Below are positions 1 to 7,855 of a stretch of DNA of 64,000 nucleotides, piece after piece. Source of the DNA: Candidatus Rifleibacteriota bacterium (GTDB lineage Bacteria; Muiribacteriota; Ozemobacteria; Ozemobacterales; Ozemobacteraceae); contig JAAYVD010000117.1 of the NCBI GenBank assembly GCA_012517355.1, positions 1-64,000 on the forward strand, given 5' to 3'. The notes beneath the pieces are model-generated. The model was not told the origin of the DNA and did no database searches. It was given only the letters and a program-made list of their open reading frames with translations. Numbering within the stretch: position 1 is the stretch's first letter; every line of letters begins with the position of its first letter. A program made the position numbers and the translations under genes.

Positions 1-36
1 CACCCCCGCCACCCCCGCCACCCCCGCCACCCCCGC
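1..36 (+). repeat. 9-bp tandem repeat (4 units)
   Basis: Four exact copies of CACCCCCGC run from the left edge of the window. Read in the frame of the gene they enter, they encode a Thr-Pro-Ala repeat. This looks like a linker expanded by replication slippage; the array may continue to the left. Confidence 0.9.
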
Positions 37-787
37 CCCTCTCGTCGCCCCCGCCGGTCCTGCCCGGATGCTGCTCGTTTTGTTGACCAAGGGCGTCGAA
101 CAGCGAATCTTCCTGCGCCAGTTGCAAAAGACCTGGCGGGAATGCGACTTTCCCGTCCCCGTCCGGTTCCGCCTCCTCGGCCTGCCTTGCGGGGACACCC
201 AATTCTGGGCCGGAAACCGGCAGCGGTCCAGGCAGACCGATCTGTTGGAGCTGCACGAGAAGCTGGAGGCGGTGGGCACCCCCCAGATCGCCCGGGGAAC
301 CTTCGGAGGCCGGCCCTGGGCGCTGGTCGCCCGGCCCGCCGAACGGCTGTCCGATTTCCATCTCGCGTTGGCCTTTCCCCTCGAGCCCGTCCAGGAGAAT
401 TCCCGGCACCTGTTCCGGGCCTTCCTGCTGCTGGGAGCCCTGTTGGTGACCTTCGCCCTGCTGGTGGGCCACCTGTTCACCGGTCTCATCCTCGATCCGC
501 TCCAGGAGCTGCTCTACGGGCTGCAAGCCCTGGCCGCCTCCCGGTTCACCCACCGCGTGGCGGTGGCCACCGGGGACGACCTCGAGCGGATCGGGGGCGG
601 CCTCAACACCCTGCTCGAGGAAATGGCGGAACTGCGCGCCGCGGCTGCCCTGCAGCACCACCTGACCTCCACCGTCCAGGCCTCCGGCCGGGGCCGCCGC
701 TGGCTGGGCGCGACCTTGGCCGAAACCGGGCTGGGAGGCGATCTTGTCGATCTTGCCCCCGACCCGGCCGGAGCCCCGACCGGCTGA
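2..787 (+). pseudogene. Membrane HAMP/phosphatase-like protein, first part (5'-partial, frameshifted)
   Basis: The frame is open to the left edge, so the gene starts outside the window; the first ATG (68) is probably internal. Counting from that ATG, a transmembrane helix lies at about residues 117-141. A HAMP-like linker follows at 142-190 and ends in the typical DDLERIGGGLN stretch. The beginning of a PP2C/SpoIIE-like domain is at about 223 (GGDLVDL). The frame stops at 785-787. The same domain continues without a gap in the next frame (see 778-1497), which needs one missing base in the C-rich stretch at about 755-780. It is the upstream tandem paralogue of the gene at 1497 and has the same sensor-TM-HAMP-phosphatase layout. 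A sequencing or assembly error in the C run is possible, so pseudogene status is not certain. Confidence 0.65.
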
Positions 788-1497
788 TCCTGAGTTTCGC
801 CCGGCCCACCCTCGGCTCGGCCCTGGTCGCCGCCGGGCTCAAGACCCGGTTCCGGCTGCGGCGCGCCGAGCCCGGCCGGACGTTGGCCGACCTCCATCGG
901 GATCTGTGGGATTCGCTGCCACCGGAGGAACGGACCGCCGGTGAGATCGGGTTGCTGGTGGCCGAGGTCGGGCCCGACGGGACCAGCTTCGCGGTAGTCT
1001 GGTCCGGCGGTTTCGTGATGGGGCAGACCGCAACCTGTCCCGGGACGGAAGCGGTTCCCCAGGTCTCGAGCCTGGCGGCCGGGCCGGGTGGGGCCGCCGG
1101 GGAGGTCCGCCTGCCGCTCGCTCCGGGAATCCGGCTCCTGGTCGGCACTTCCGCCGTCGGTCCGGCGATCGCCTGGCTCCTCGGCGACGAGCCGGCGAAA
1201 CGGTTCGCCGCGCCGGCGTCCGGCGGGCGGGAAGCCGCTTGGGTGGCCGCGGTGGCTGCCGCGACCGCGGCCTCCGCCGAGGCCCAGGCGGTTCCCCGGC
1301 CCGTCGCGGCCCCGGACCGGTCCGAGGTCGGAAGGGCCGCCCTATCCCCACGGAGAGCCACGGCAAATGCCCTATTTGCCGCAGGCCAGGGGGCGGTGCC
1401 GAACCCGGCGTCGCCGGCCTCCCCCGATCGGGAGCCCGGGCCAGGCACCCTGGTGGTCGGCAGTTTCCTGCTCCTCACCAAGGAGGAATCCGGCTGA
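778..1497 (+). pseudogene. PP2C/SpoIIE-like domain continuing the frameshifted gene; catalytic motif absent
   Basis: This is the second part of the same coding sequence, in frame 1. It carries the core of a SpoIIE-like fold: a helix pair after LILSFARP, then EIGLLVAEVGPDG, and a final strand (LVVGSFLLL). The position where active enzymes have GDVxGHG reads SFARPTLG, and the final DD pair is not seen, so the domain is probably not a working phosphatase. Positions 1315-1395 hold an in-frame copy of the dispersed structured repeat found elsewhere in the window. The stop codon overlaps the next start (ATGA at 1496-1499), and an AGGAGG at 1481-1486 serves the next gene, so the two were co-translated. 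The family role would be a partner-switch regulator; the degenerate site makes it a candidate pseudophosphatase or a decaying gene. Confidence 0.6.
1315..1395 (+). repeat. Structured repeat copy inside a coding sequence
   Basis: This is a copy of the multi-stem repeat seen at 20621, 35094, 45144, 46667 and 60095. It keeps the CGAGGTCGGAAG entry and a perfect inner hairpin, CGGCAAAT/ATTTGCCG. Other copies have CGCGAAAC/GTTTCGCG at this place, so both arms changed together. It is 81 bp (27 codons). Read in the host frame, 17 of 27 residues match the peptide obtained from the copy at 60176 in the same frame. Confidence 0.75.
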
Positions 1498-4106
1498 TGG
1501 CTCCCCGCACCCGCTGGCTCTGGATGGCGGTCACGATCTGGGGCATCCCGTCGTTGCTGGCCTGGGCGATCATCGGCGGCATCCAGGCCTGGCAGGAACG
1601 GCAGACGGTCACCCACCTCCTCGAGGCCAGCCATCACCGGCTCCTGCGCCTCTCCACCGAAGTGGAGCCCACCGCCGGCCTGGACGCCACCCTGGCCCCC
1701 GCCGTCGCCGGCTGGCCCGGGGTGCCAGCGGCCGCTGGGGCGGCCGACCGGTTCTGCCGGCAGGTGGAAGACCGGTTCCCGGGCGGAGCGGCCATGGCGT
1801 TCGCGTTCGATGCCGAGGGTCACCTGCGGTCCAGTCGGCACTCCTGGGCCTCCGCCACCGTGGAGGGCTTCTTCCGATGGGCGGGCGGGGGGTCCCCGGA
1901 CCAGGTTCCCGCCGACCTGGAACCCGATCTGCGCCGCCACCTGCAGGTCCACGAAGATCTGGGAGCGGCGCTGGAACGGTGCCACGACCGGGTGGACGCC
2001 ATCGGCGACGGACGGGGGGGCTTTCCCACCCACGCGTGGTTGGGGAAGCGGACCGGGGGCCATCCGGACGAACTGGCCGGGCTGCTCGTCCTGTTCGACC
2101 CGGCCCGTCTGCCGGCGGGCTTCCTGCGGCAGGCCGCCATCGCCCGGTTGTCCGACGACGAGGTCACCTGCGGGTTCCTCGAGGCCGGCGGCTCCCTCCT
2201 CGGCCCGTCCGGGCCCCTGGAGGAGACTGCGCGGGAGGCAGCCTGGCACGCCCGCACGACCCCTTCCCGCTCCGCCCGGTCCGGCGACTGGGTGGTCACC
2301 GCCCTCGACCAGGCGGGTGGCCTCCTGGTCGCGGGTTCGACGCTTCCCCCGGGCCCCCGCCGTCGGACCGCCCTGCTCTTCCTCGTCTACGCGCTGGCCA
2401 GCCTGGCGCTGCTGGCCCGCGGATTCGCCCTGGTCGAATCCGGACATCCTCTCGATCTGCCGCTGGGCGCCAAGCTGGCCGGGCTGATGGGCCTGGGAGT
2501 CCTCCTGCCCCTGGTCCTGGCCGGCACGGTCGGATGGCTCCACCTCCAGGAGGAATGGAAGGGGGTTCTGGCCGCGGGGCGTCGGGAGGCCCTGGAACGC
2601 CTGGAAGAGGCGGATGCCGGCGCGCGCCGGGCCCTGCGACGCCAGGAGATCAGGCTGAACCGCCTGTGCGGCGAAGGCGAGCCTCTCCCTCCCGGGCCCG
2701 AGGTGGTGCGAGAGCGGTTCGAGGAACTGATCCGCGCCGGCATGGTCGACGAGGTCTTCCTGATTGGCTCCACCTCGGAGATCCTCTTCTTCCGGACCGG
2801 GACGGTCCGGGCCGGCCCGCTGTGGGCGGCCCGGCAGCCGCTTCCCGTGCGGCGGGCTTTCCAGGACTACTGCCGCGATCGCCGGGAAACCCTGCGGGAG
2901 GAAGAACAGGAGCTGCTCGACGCGGCCGACCCCCTGGCGGACAAGGTCCAATCCGTGGTCCACAGCCGCATGGGGGAGTTCTACCGGGCGATCCTGCCGC
3001 CTGTGGCCCGCGAGGGAATGAACGTCTTCAATGCCCGACATGGCTTCCCGGCGGTGCCCGCGCCGGGGGGCAAGGATCTGCTGGTCAGCGGCGCCTTTGG
3101 CGACGACCTCACCAACCTGGGCCGGGTGGCCCGCTGCAACCTCGGCTGCCTCCGCGAAGCGAGCCGGCCCATCGCCAAGGGCTACCTGTTCGCCCAGGTG
3201 CTTCCCGGCCCGGCCGGGGCCGCCGACGCCCTCCTCCTGGCCGCTCACCGGTTCGAGCACGTGCTCGTCCCCCACCTGGGCGTCGCGTTCACCCCGCCGG
3301 CCACGCCGGAGAAGCCACCCTGGCAGTTCGCCGTCCCGCTCGTCGCGATGCCCCTGCCCGCCTTTCCCACCGCGGCCGACGGGGCCGCCTTCGCCCGGGA
3401 GGCCGAAGCCATCCGGCAGAACCCGGGTGAACTGCTGGTGCAGACCCGCTTGGTGCGCGGGGTTCCCTGCCTGGTGACCGGTCGCCAGTCCACGGTGGGT
3501 TCCCTGTTCGGTCTCTTCGACGCCACCCCCCTCTCCCTGCTGGAAGCCCGCCTGCACCCGCGGATCCTGCAGGTCGCCATCCTGTTCGGCCTCGCCACCC
3601 TGTTCTGCCTCGTGTTGACCCTGCTTACCGTGCGCCGGCTCCTGCGGCCGATCGGCCAGCTCCAGGACGGGGTGATCGCCATGGCCGCCCGCCAGTTCGC
3701 CCACCGCTTGCAGCCGCCCGGGGAGGACGAACTGGCCGCCCTCTACCGGGCCTTCAACGAGGCGATGACCCACCTCGCCGACATGGAACTGGCCGCGGTG
3801 GTGCAGAAGCAGCTGTTCCCCCCGCGGGGCCTGCGGATGGGGGAATTCCATCTGTCCTGGCACAATGCGATGACCCAGGCGACGGGCGGCGACCTGATCG
3901 ATTTCTTCCGGCTGGACGACGCCCGGATCGCGTTCGCCCTCGGGGACGTCACCGGCCACGGGATCGCCGCCGCCCCGGACGACCCCGCCCCGGCGGTTTT
4001 CGCGGCGGCGCGGGCCTGGACGGGGGCCGTTCCCTGGGCCGACGACGCCTCGGTCTTGATCCTCCAGTGGCGGCCGGTGCCGGCCGTCCCGCCGGCCGGG
4101 ATGTGA
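1497..4106 (+). CDS. Membrane sensor with HAMP and truncated PP2C/SpoIIE phosphatase domain
   Basis: The start at 1497 is set by the ATGA overlap and the AGGAGG at 1481, giving 869 aa. Hydrophobic segments lie at about residues 9-30, 292-312 and 326-346, with another at 688-710 followed by a HAMP linker (710-760). The long region between them is probably an extracytoplasmic sensor. The SpoIIE-type PP2C domain begins near 773 (LFPP) and has GGDLIDFF at 797 and the metal-binding GDVTGHG at 815. It then jumps to the terminal DDASVLIL at about 848. About 100 residues of a normal domain are missing between these motifs, so activity is doubtful even though the metal ligands at both ends remain. Proteins of this type dephosphorylate anti-anti-sigma (STAS) partners in response to a membrane signal. 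No STAS partner or anti-sigma kinase is visible nearby. Confidence 0.8.
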   Translation: MAPRTRWLWMAVTIWGIPSLLAWAIIGGIQAWQERQTVTHLLEASHHRLLRLSTEVEPTAGLDATLAPAVAGWPGVPAAAGAADRFCRQVEDRFPGGAAMAFAFDAEGHLRSSRHSWASATVEGFFRWAGGGSPDQVPADLEPDLRRHLQVHEDLGAALERCHDRVDAIGDGRGGFPTHAWLGKRTGGHPDELAGLLVLFDPARLPAGFLRQAAIARLSDDEVTCGFLEAGGSLLGPSGPLEETAREAAWHARTTPSRSARSGDWVVTALDQAGGLLVAGSTLPPGPRRRTALLFLVYALASLALLARGFALVESGHPLDLPLGAKLAGLMGLGVLLPLVLAGTVGWLHLQEEWKGVLAAGRREALERLEEADAGARRALRRQEIRLNRLCGEGEPLPPGPEVVRERFEELIRAGMVDEVFLIGSTSEILFFRTGTVRAGPLWAARQPLPVRRAFQDYCRDRRETLREEEQELLDAADPLADKVQSVVHSRMGEFYRAILPPVAREGMNVFNARHGFPAVPAPGGKDLLVSGAFGDDLTNLGRVARCNLGCLREASRPIAKGYLFAQVLPGPAGAADALLLAAHRFEHVLVPHLGVAFTPPATPEKPPWQFAVPLVAMPLPAFPTAADGAAFAREAEAIRQNPGELLVQTRLVRGVPCLVTGRQSTVGSLFGLFDATPLSLLEARLHPRILQVAILFGLATLFCLVLTLLTVRRLLRPIGQLQDGVIAMAARQFAHRLQPPGEDELAALYRAFNEAMTHLADMELAAVVQKQLFPPRGLRMGEFHLSWHNAMTQATGGDLIDFFRLDDARIAFALGDVTGHGIAAAPDDPAPAVFAAARAWTGAVPWADDASVLILQWRPVPAVPPAGM

Positions 4107-4155
4107 TATCCTGCGGTTCCACGAACATTCCACCCCCCCCAAAGGAGAAGCCGAC

Positions 4156-4815
4156 ATGCTGCAGGACGGAGAAAAGGGCGCCATCATCCAGCGCGACAAG
4201 AAGACCTATGCCATCGCCCCCCGCATTCCGTGCGGGGTGGTCACCCCCGCGACCCTGCGCCGGATCGCCGACGTGGCCGAGAAGCACCACGTGGCCGCGC
4301 TGAAGATCACCAGCGCGCAACGGATCGCCCTGGTGGGCCTCGCCGAGGAGCAGCTCGATCAGGTCTGGGCCGACCTCGGCATGTCTCCCGGGGCGGCGGT
4401 GGGCCTGTGCGTGCGCAGCATCAAGTGCTGCCCCGGTACCACCTTCTGCAAGCGGGGCCTGCAGGACAGCCTGGCCCTGGGCATGAAGCTCGACGAGCGG
4501 TACCACGGGCTGGAACTGCCCGGCAAGATGAAAATGGGCGTCAGCGGCTGCCCCAACCAGTGCGGGGAGACCTGCATCAAGGACCTCGGGTTCGTGGGTC
4601 TGCCGAAAGGCTGGCGGGTGCTGGTTGGAGGAAAGGGCGGGGCGGTGCCGCGGCTCGCCGACGAGCTGACCCGCGATCTGACCACCGACCAGGCCCTCGA
4701 CCTGGCGCAGCGGGTGGTCGACTGGTTCCGCACCAATGGCCGGCCCCATCAGCGGCTCGGCATGATCATCGACAAGATGGGCCTGGAAGCCTTCCGGCAG
4801 GCCATCCTCGGCTGA
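4156..4815 (+). CDS. Small assimilatory-type sulfite reductase-like protein (siroheme/[4Fe-4S])
   Basis: This protein has 219 aa, the length of the single-subunit small sulfite reductases described in sulfate reducers. An N-terminal ferredoxin-like half domain comes first. Two cysteine clusters follow, CCPGTTFCKRG at about residues 94-104 and CPNQCGETC at about 133-141, which together form the C-x5-C...C-x3-C signature that binds a [4Fe-4S] cluster bridged to siroheme. The family reduces sulfite to sulfide in the cytoplasm, and some members act on nitrite. The gene stands alone: no siroheme synthesis, adenylylsulfate or electron-donor gene adjoins it. An AAAGGAG sits a short way before the ATG. 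Its physiological substrate cannot be told from sequence. Confidence 0.85.
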   Translation: MLQDGEKGAIIQRDKKTYAIAPRIPCGVVTPATLRRIADVAEKHHVAALKITSAQRIALVGLAEEQLDQVWADLGMSPGAAVGLCVRSIKCCPGTTFCKRGLQDSLALGMKLDERYHGLELPGKMKMGVSGCPNQCGETCIKDLGFVGLPKGWRVLVGGKGGAVPRLADELTRDLTTDQALDLAQRVVDWFRTNGRPHQRLGMIIDKMGLEAFRQAILG

Positions 4816-4906
4816 CCCCCGCCGGAGTTGCCGCCGCGACGGAGGATGGGCCCGGCCGGTGGGGAGTCGGCCGTCGCTCCTTGAGCCAGACCAGCGGCCC
4901 TCATGG

Positions 4907-4936
4907 TTGCCATCTTCCAGGGTGAGGGAATAGAAT
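4907..4936 (+). promoter_or_regulatory. Sigma-70-type promoter before the HEAT protein/pilus operon A
   Basis: TTGCCA (4907-4912) and TAGAAT (4931-4936) are separated by 18 bp. Each matches the consensus at five of six positions. It lies 33 bp upstream of the start at 4970. Confidence 0.6.
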
Positions 4937-4969
4937 GGGACCAGGGATCGGAATGGAGAGGGAGGCGAG

Positions 4970-7855
4970 ATGACGACGGAGGCTGCCGCGGGGCCGCCCG
5001 CATGCCCCAAGTCCCTGTCGCTCGGTGAGTGGCTGGCGTTCAGTCTCGCCCACGGCGACGAGACCGACCGCCTGCTGGCGATCGAGGAGATCGCCCTCAA
5101 CCCCCATTACTCCGACCTGTTCTCGCGGCTTCCCGGGCTGGCGGCCGCCGATCCCTCCCCGGCCTGCCGCGCGGCGGCCGCGCGGCTCCTGGCCGCCCAC
5201 CAGGCCGGCGAGGAGGCGCGCCGCATCGTGGCCGGCCTCGAGGTCACCGCCGAGATCCTCACCCCCCTCCTCGAAAGCGCCGCTCCCGAGCTGCGTCGCG
5301 AGATCCTGCGGTCGTTGCGCACCCCGCCGCCCGAGGGGCTGCTCGAACTCTGGCGCCACGACCTGTTGCACGGCTGCTCGCTCGAGAAGACCGAGGCCGC
5401 CCTCATCGTCCTGGCCCGCTTCGGCAAGCCCGCCGATGCCGGCTTCGCCCTCGGCTTGCTGTCCGCCGACCAGCCCGAGGTGGTGCGCGCCGCCCTCGAC
5501 CTGCTGTTCGCGCAGAACGCCGACCTGTTCAAGGAGAGCGTCGCCACCGCGCTGGCTTCGGGCCACCCCGCCGTCCGGCTCCACGCCGTCCGGCAGTTGC
5601 GCAGCATCGACCCCGGCGAGGCGGTGAACTACCTCGAAGCCCTGGTGCTGAGCGAGGACCCGCTGCTGCGGCAGCAGGCGGTGCACGAGCTGCTGCTCAT
5701 CCCCTTCCATGCCGCCGAGCCGGTCTCGCTGCGGTTCCTCGGCTCGGAACCGCGCCCGCTTCTGCTGGTGCTGGTCGCCCTCGCGGTCGCCATCAATCCG
5801 CATCCCGACACGCCTCCCAAATTGTTCGACATCATCCTGGTCTCGCGCGGCCCCAAGCGGGCCATCCTGCAGGCCGGGTTCAACCAGCTCCTGGAATGCA
5901 TCAACCAGGCGGGAATCCTGTCGGTTCCCATCGGGGAATACGTCGCCACGCTGAAGGAAGGCCTGACGCGACGGCGCGAGACCATGCTCGTCACCCTCGG
6001 CCTGCGCGACCTCGCCGCCCCCGAGCCCGAGATCCGGCAGGCGGCCGTCGAACGGCTGCGGCCCTTCCTGGGCCGGCCCGAGGTCGGGGAAGCCCTCCGC
6101 CGCCGGCTGGACGCCGAGACCGACGAGGAGACCCGCGCCCGCCTGGCCGCCTTGGTGGCCCCCGCCGCGCCGGAAGCCCCCGCCCCCGGCGCCCCCGGCG
6201 CCCCCCCCGACCCCGCCACGGCCCTGGCCGCCGCGCTGCGCGACGGGACCTTCGGTTCCCTGCCCCTGCCGCGGCAGCAGGGCCTGCTGCGCGCCCTCGA
6301 CACCCCCGACCGGTTCCGCGCCGCCCGCCCCGCCTGGCGTGGCCTGCTGACCGGCAAGCCCCACCGCGCCGTGCTTCTCGAGCTCATCCACCGGTGCGGG
6401 GAACTGGGGGAGCCGGCCGACGTGCAGGAACTGTCCCCCTTCCTGCGGGCCGCCGAGCCGGCGGTCGCGGCGGCTGCCATCAAGGCCTGCGGCCGGCTCG
6501 ACCTCGACCAGCTCCTGCCCACGCTGAACAAGCTGCTGCAACAGGACGACCCCCGCGTCAAGGCCGCCGCCCTCGAGGTCTTCCTGCGCTCCGACAAGGA
6601 GGGCGCCATCCGCTACCTGGCGACGATGGCCCGCTCCGCCCAGCCCGCCATCCGGCGCCAGGCGCTGCACCTGTTCCCGTTGCTCGACTTCCCCTCGGCC
6701 GCCCCGCTGCTCGAGCGGATGTTCACCGACGACCCGCAGGACGACCTGAAGGTGCAGGCCGGCTTCATGATCGCCGCCAACCCGAGCCTGGCCGGCCTCC
6801 AGACCCTGTGCCGGGGCTGCTGCAACGAGCGCGGTGAGCCGCGGGAGGGCTTCGCCGACCTCTGGGAGGCCGCCCTGCAGGGCGCCGCCCCGGTGCTGGG
6901 CCAGGAGGCCAAGACCCTTCGCGAGAACTGCCTGCAGGCGGTTGCGAAGGCGCGGCAGGCCGAGAAGGCGCCCGTCCCGACCTACTCGTTCCGCAAGGTG
7001 GTGGGGAAGACCCCCTACACGGGGGCGGCCGCGCCCCCCCCGGCGGCGGGCGGCGGACTGGTCACCTGGCTGCACGAGCACTGGGGCGCCCTCGTCGTGG
7101 TGGGCCTGATGCTGGCTCCGCTCGGGTGGGTCCTGCTCTTCCCTGCCTCCCCGTCGTTCGATTCGGGCGCGATGCCCGGCGACGCCGGTGGTCCGGGCGG
7201 TTCCGCGCCCACGGCCATGTCGTCGGGGGCCGGTGGCGGGGGGCTGCGCTCGAACGCCGGGGCGGTCCTGGGCGGGCCCGGGTACGCGAAGTTGATGAAG
7301 AACGTTTCCGGGCAGTGCGAGGAGTTCTCGAAGCAGGCGGCCGCCAGGCGCCAGGAACGGCTGGCCGGCCGGGCCGCCGACGAGGGAACGCCGCTTCCCG
7401 AGCGGATGGGCGCCCTGGCCCGGGTGAACCCCGTCCTGGCCCAGGCCCGCTCCGACCTCGACAGCCAGAAGTTCGACGAGGCCCGCGAGGCCTTCCGGAA
7501 GGTGGCCGACGACCCCGGCGCCGGGACGGCCGAGAAGGTCCTGGCCCGGCAGGGGCTGGTCACCATCGCCGTGCGCACCGGCGGCAGGCCTGAGGAAGTG
7601 GGCGCCACCCTCGACGGCCTGGTCGGCGAGGTCGGCAGGCTGCCCGGCTGCGAGATGACGCCGAAGGTGTCCTTCCAGGAGGAGATGCGGAAAGCGGCCT
7701 CCGCGATGCAGGCGTTCAGCGACCCCGGGAAGAAGGACGCGCTGGCCTCGCGGCTGGAGAAGGATCTCTCCCTCGACCGGGCCGAGGCCGGAAAGCGGGT
7801 CGACACGATGTTGCAGACCCTGTCGGGCATCCCGGAAGGAGGACCCCCGCGATGA
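4970..7855 (+). CDS. HEAT-repeat protein with one transmembrane helix
   Basis: This protein has 961 aa. Residues 1 to about 660 are made of alpha-helical HEAT-type repeats, helix pairs rich in Ala, Leu and Arg with repeated P-x-VR and RxxAL patterns. An Ala-Pro linker interrupts them at about 402-415. Two Pro/Ala/Gly-rich stretches flank a single hydrophobic helix at about 703-725. The last 190 residues are helical, with a TPR-like pair (LDSQKFDEAREAFRKV). HEAT arrays are binding scaffolds and no catalytic motif is seen. The stop overlaps the next start by 4 bp (7852-7855), so it is translationally coupled to the PilX-like gene. It may be a cytoplasmic platform for the pilus-like machine, but this is inference from position only. 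The start at 4970 follows GAGGCGAG. Confidence 0.75.
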   Translation: MTTEAAAGPPACPKSLSLGEWLAFSLAHGDETDRLLAIEEIALNPHYSDLFSRLPGLAAADPSPACRAAAARLLAAHQAGEEARRIVAGLEVTAEILTPLLESAAPELRREILRSLRTPPPEGLLELWRHDLLHGCSLEKTEAALIVLARFGKPADAGFALGLLSADQPEVVRAALDLLFAQNADLFKESVATALASGHPAVRLHAVRQLRSIDPGEAVNYLEALVLSEDPLLRQQAVHELLLIPFHAAEPVSLRFLGSEPRPLLLVLVALAVAINPHPDTPPKLFDIILVSRGPKRAILQAGFNQLLECINQAGILSVPIGEYVATLKEGLTRRRETMLVTLGLRDLAAPEPEIRQAAVERLRPFLGRPEVGEALRRRLDAETDEETRARLAALVAPAAPEAPAPGAPGAPPDPATALAAALRDGTFGSLPLPRQQGLLRALDTPDRFRAARPAWRGLLTGKPHRAVLLELIHRCGELGEPADVQELSPFLRAAEPAVAAAAIKACGRLDLDQLLPTLNKLLQQDDPRVKAAALEVFLRSDKEGAIRYLATMARSAQPAIRRQALHLFPLLDFPSAAPLLERMFTDDPQDDLKVQAGFMIAANPSLAGLQTLCRGCCNERGEPREGFADLWEAALQGAAPVLGQEAKTLRENCLQAVAKARQAEKAPVPTYSFRKVVGKTPYTGAAAPPPAAGGGLVTWLHEHWGALVVVGLMLAPLGWVLLFPASPSFDSGAMPGDAGGPGGSAPTAMSSGAGGGGLRSNAGAVLGGPGYAKLMKNVSGQCEEFSKQAAARRQERLAGRAADEGTPLPERMGALARVNPVLAQARSDLDSQKFDEAREAFRKVADDPGAGTAEKVLARQGLVTIAVRTGGRPEEVGATLDGLVGEVGRLPGCEMTPKVSFQEEMRKAASAMQAFSDPGKKDALASRLEKDLSLDRAEAGKRVDTMLQTLSGIPEGGPPR

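Noticed and set aside
603-4199. A 1198-codon reading frame on the minus strand opposite the phosphatase genes
   Set aside because: Long antisense frames are expected at this GC content. The product has no domain, the opposite strand carries clear HAMP and PP2C motifs, and no ribosome site is present.
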